Shown piece after piece: positions 62,815 to 64,000 of a DNA stretch of 64,000 nucleotides (its first letter is position 1; every line of letters begins with the position of its first letter). Position numbers and translations under genes: made by a program. A model generated the notes under the pieces. That model did not search any database, was not told the DNA's origin, and saw only the letters and a program-made list of their open reading frames with translations. The DNA comes from Streptomyces sp. NBC_00539 (GTDB lineage: Bacteria; Actinomycetota; Actinomycetes; Streptomycetales; Streptomycetaceae). The stretch spans positions 6,095,501 through 6,159,500 of the forward strand of contig NZ_CP107811.1 of assembly GCF_036346105.1 (NCBI RefSeq), given 5' to 3'.

Positions 62815-63023
62815 GCCGACAACGGTACGGCGGCCCACTGACAATCACCGGGAAGTCCGTACCCGCGCAGGGGAACCGCCCGCTCCCACGAGGAAGATCG
62901 CGCTTCCCGGGCGCCGGGCGGTGGTTGATCTTATGCTCAGGTTTACGCGAGTCAGCTGGTTTTGTGGCCGGTGAGCGACTTTGATGGGTTTGCCAGCCTC
63001 GTCACGGAGCAGGGGGACTCATC

Positions 63024-63266
63024 ATGGGCACCGAGCACACCCACAAGGACAGCGCACCCACCCTGATCGGTTCCGTGCAGCGGGCGCTGCGCCTCGTGGA
63101 GGCGATGCACGCGGAGGGCGGTGCCACAGCCAAGCGGCTCTCGCGGATCACCGGGATCCCGCTGCCGACCGTCTACCACCTCTTGCGCACCCTCAGCCAC
63201 GAGGGGTACGTACAGCGCGAGGGCGGAGCGTTCCGGCTCGCGGACGACCTGCCACTGGCGTCGTGA
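63024..63266 (+). CDS. Stand-alone IclR-type HTH protein
   Basis: An 80-residue protein holding only the winged HTH of the IclR family: LIGSVQRALRLVEAMHAEGG, ATAKRLSRITGIPLPTVYHLLRTLSHEGYVQREGGAFRLADD. The usual C-terminal effector domain (about 170 residues) is absent; the frame stops at 63266 and neither other frame continues an IclR domain. A CAGGGGGACTC Shine-Dalgarno region precedes the ATG. Could be an intact mini-regulator or a truncated gene. Confidence 0.8.
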   Translation: MGTEHTHKDSAPTLIGSVQRALRLVEAMHAEGGATAKRLSRITGIPLPTVYHLLRTLSHEGYVQREGGAFRLADDLPLAS

Positions 63267-63435
63267 GCGGAGCGTCCCGCTCGGGCCGCCGGAAGGAAGC
63301 CGGTGGCGCTCGGCCGTCGTGATCGAGCCGTCAGGATCCGGCCCTCGTGATCGGAAGCTGACACGTTCCGGCCAAGCTGGCACGTGCTACCGCGCATGTT
63401 CCAGCGGAAAATGCCAGAACGCCTTTTCGCTCTGT

Positions 63436-63453
63436 GGAAGTTGAGTAAGTTCC
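63436..63453. promoter_or_regulatory. Imperfect palindrome GGAA-TT...AA-TTCC upstream of 63511 gene
   Basis: GGAAGTTGAGTAAGTTCC pairs at 12 of 18 positions and lies 57 bp before the next start in an AT-richer segment. It could bind the adjacent mini-IclR protein or another regulator. Confidence 0.3.
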
Positions 63454-63510
63454 CTCCTGTCGCGCCGTACGACCGTGCACCCAGCACGTCAAGCCGGGAG
63501 GGGAGCCCGC

Positions 63511-63945
63511 GTGCCCGGGATCGACGAATGTCTGCTCGAAGCCATGGCCCTGCCCGGTGCGCGGGGCGCCGCGCTGGTCGACTGGAGCAGCGGACTGGCC
63601 CTCGGTACCGCGGGGGACTCACCGGTGGGCGACCACGAGACCACCGCCGCCGAGACCGCCGAGCTGGCCCGCGCGGCCGCGGAGTACGAGTCCTTCGCCC
63701 CGGCGGAACCGGGAACCGAAGCCGGATCCGGTCCGGGAGCGGGACCCGGCCCGGGCGCCCCCGCGGGCCCGCCCGTGGAGGACCTGATCGTCACCACCCG
63801 GACCGGCTACCACGTCCTGCGCTTCGTGGAGACCAGCTTCGACAGCAGCGTCTTCCTCCACCTCTGGCTCGACCGCGCCGACGGCAACCTGGCCCTCGCC
63901 CGGCACAGACTCCGCACCCTGGCCGAGGGACTGGTGCTCAGATGA
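63511..63945 (+). CDS. Small hypothetical protein, roadblock/LC7-like pattern
   Basis: A 144-residue protein. It has GARGAALVDWSSGLALGTAGDS at the N-terminus, a Gly/Pro/Ala-rich middle and LIVTTRTGYHVLRFVETSFDSSVFLHLWLDRADGNLALARHRL at the end, the strand-helix order of roadblock-type domains. The family call is tentative. GTG at 63511 has GGGAGGGG upstream. Its stop overlaps the next start (ATGA), so it is the first gene of a unit running off the window. Confidence 0.65.
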   Translation: MPGIDECLLEAMALPGARGAALVDWSSGLALGTAGDSPVGDHETTAAETAELARAAAEYESFAPAEPGTEAGSGPGAGPGPGAPAGPPVEDLIVTTRTGYHVLRFVETSFDSSVFLHLWLDRADGNLALARHRLRTLAEGLVLR

Positions 63946-64000
63946 CCGCCGCAACAGCGAGCCCCGCCACCGCCGTCTCCCCGCTGCTCACCCGCCTCGC
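63942..64000 (+). CDS. Start of next gene (truncated by window edge)
   Basis: The ATG at 63942-63944 overlaps the previous stop. Only 19 residues are visible (MTAATASPATAVSPLLTRL), too few to assign. Confidence 0.5.
   Translation, partial: MTAATASPATAVSPLLTRL

Noticed and set aside
1-64000. tRNA, rRNA, CRISPR arrays, insertion sequences, attachment sites
   Set aside because: No CCA-ending cloverleaf-like unit, regularly spaced repeat, transposase or integrase sequence was noticed; automated scans would be more sensitive.

Overview
The window reads as chromosomal DNA of a Streptomyces or close relative. G+C is very high with strongly GC-biased third codon positions, GTG starts are frequent, and several families are typical of the genus: an NsdA-like TPR regulator, a DUF397 protein, two SpoIIE/PP2C phosphatases, a PASTA-less Ser/Thr kinase and an SCO4226-like nickel-binding protein. 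I saw no rRNA, tRNA, CRISPR array, insertion sequence or phage genes.

Layout. 1-1.75 kb: molybdate uptake (modA, cut by the window edge) with a HTH-TOBE regulator, then an S4 RNA-binding protein. 1.8-4.0 kb: PTS-type dihydroxyacetone kinase dhaK-dhaL-dhaM. 4.2-7.7 kb: a membrane molybdopterin oxidoreductase with a fasciclin lipoprotein, and a divergent marR/doxX pair with two matching operators. 7.7-15.3 kb: GH15 hydrolase, APC permease, GAF/PAS/PP2C phosphatase, methyltransferase, and an HSL-type hydrolase that lacks its nucleophile. 15.5-18.9 kb: threonine catabolism (tdh, kbl) and a LysR regulator. 19.6-22.3 kb: DeoR regulator, SIS-domain isomerase/deaminase and class II aldolase (amino-sugar or ketose catabolism). 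22.4-23.7 kb: FadE26-like acyl-CoA dehydrogenase behind a KstR-type operator. 24-38.5 kb: mixed housekeeping genes, including a TPR kinase coupled to a CrtI-like FAD oxidoreductase, a nitronate monooxygenase-acyl-CoA synthetase operon, a Ca2+/H+ antiporter, an SDR and a YihY protein.

38.8-47.3 kb holds the most striking block: paaK, then a fadD19-echA19 divergent pair followed by a DUF35 protein and two thiolase-fold (Ltp4/Ltp3-like) proteins. Order and orientation match what I recall of the Mycobacterium tuberculosis sterol side-chain locus Rv3515c-Rv3516...Rv3521-Rv3522-Rv3523. A KstR-type operator lies between fadD19 and echA19. A KstD-like exported dehydrogenase follows at 49-50.9 kb. A second, different palindrome (CTGAY-N5-RTCAG) occurs at three of these catabolic promoters (32.8, 42.7 and 50.9 kb). 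Together these suggest a dispersed sterol or isoprenoid side-chain catabolic regulon, without ring-cleavage genes in view.

51-64 kb: an APH-fold phosphotransferase, the NsdA-like regulator, a PAS/PP2C phosphatase, a small nickel-binding protein, an isoquinoline-oxidoreductase-type molybdenum hydroxylase pair, a KimA-type potassium transporter, a PucR-type regulator, and a terminal cluster with a stand-alone IclR HTH and a small protein of unknown function. Three long gene-free GC-rich stretches (18.9-19.6, 43.6-44.1 and 47.7-48.55 kb) interrupt the map.
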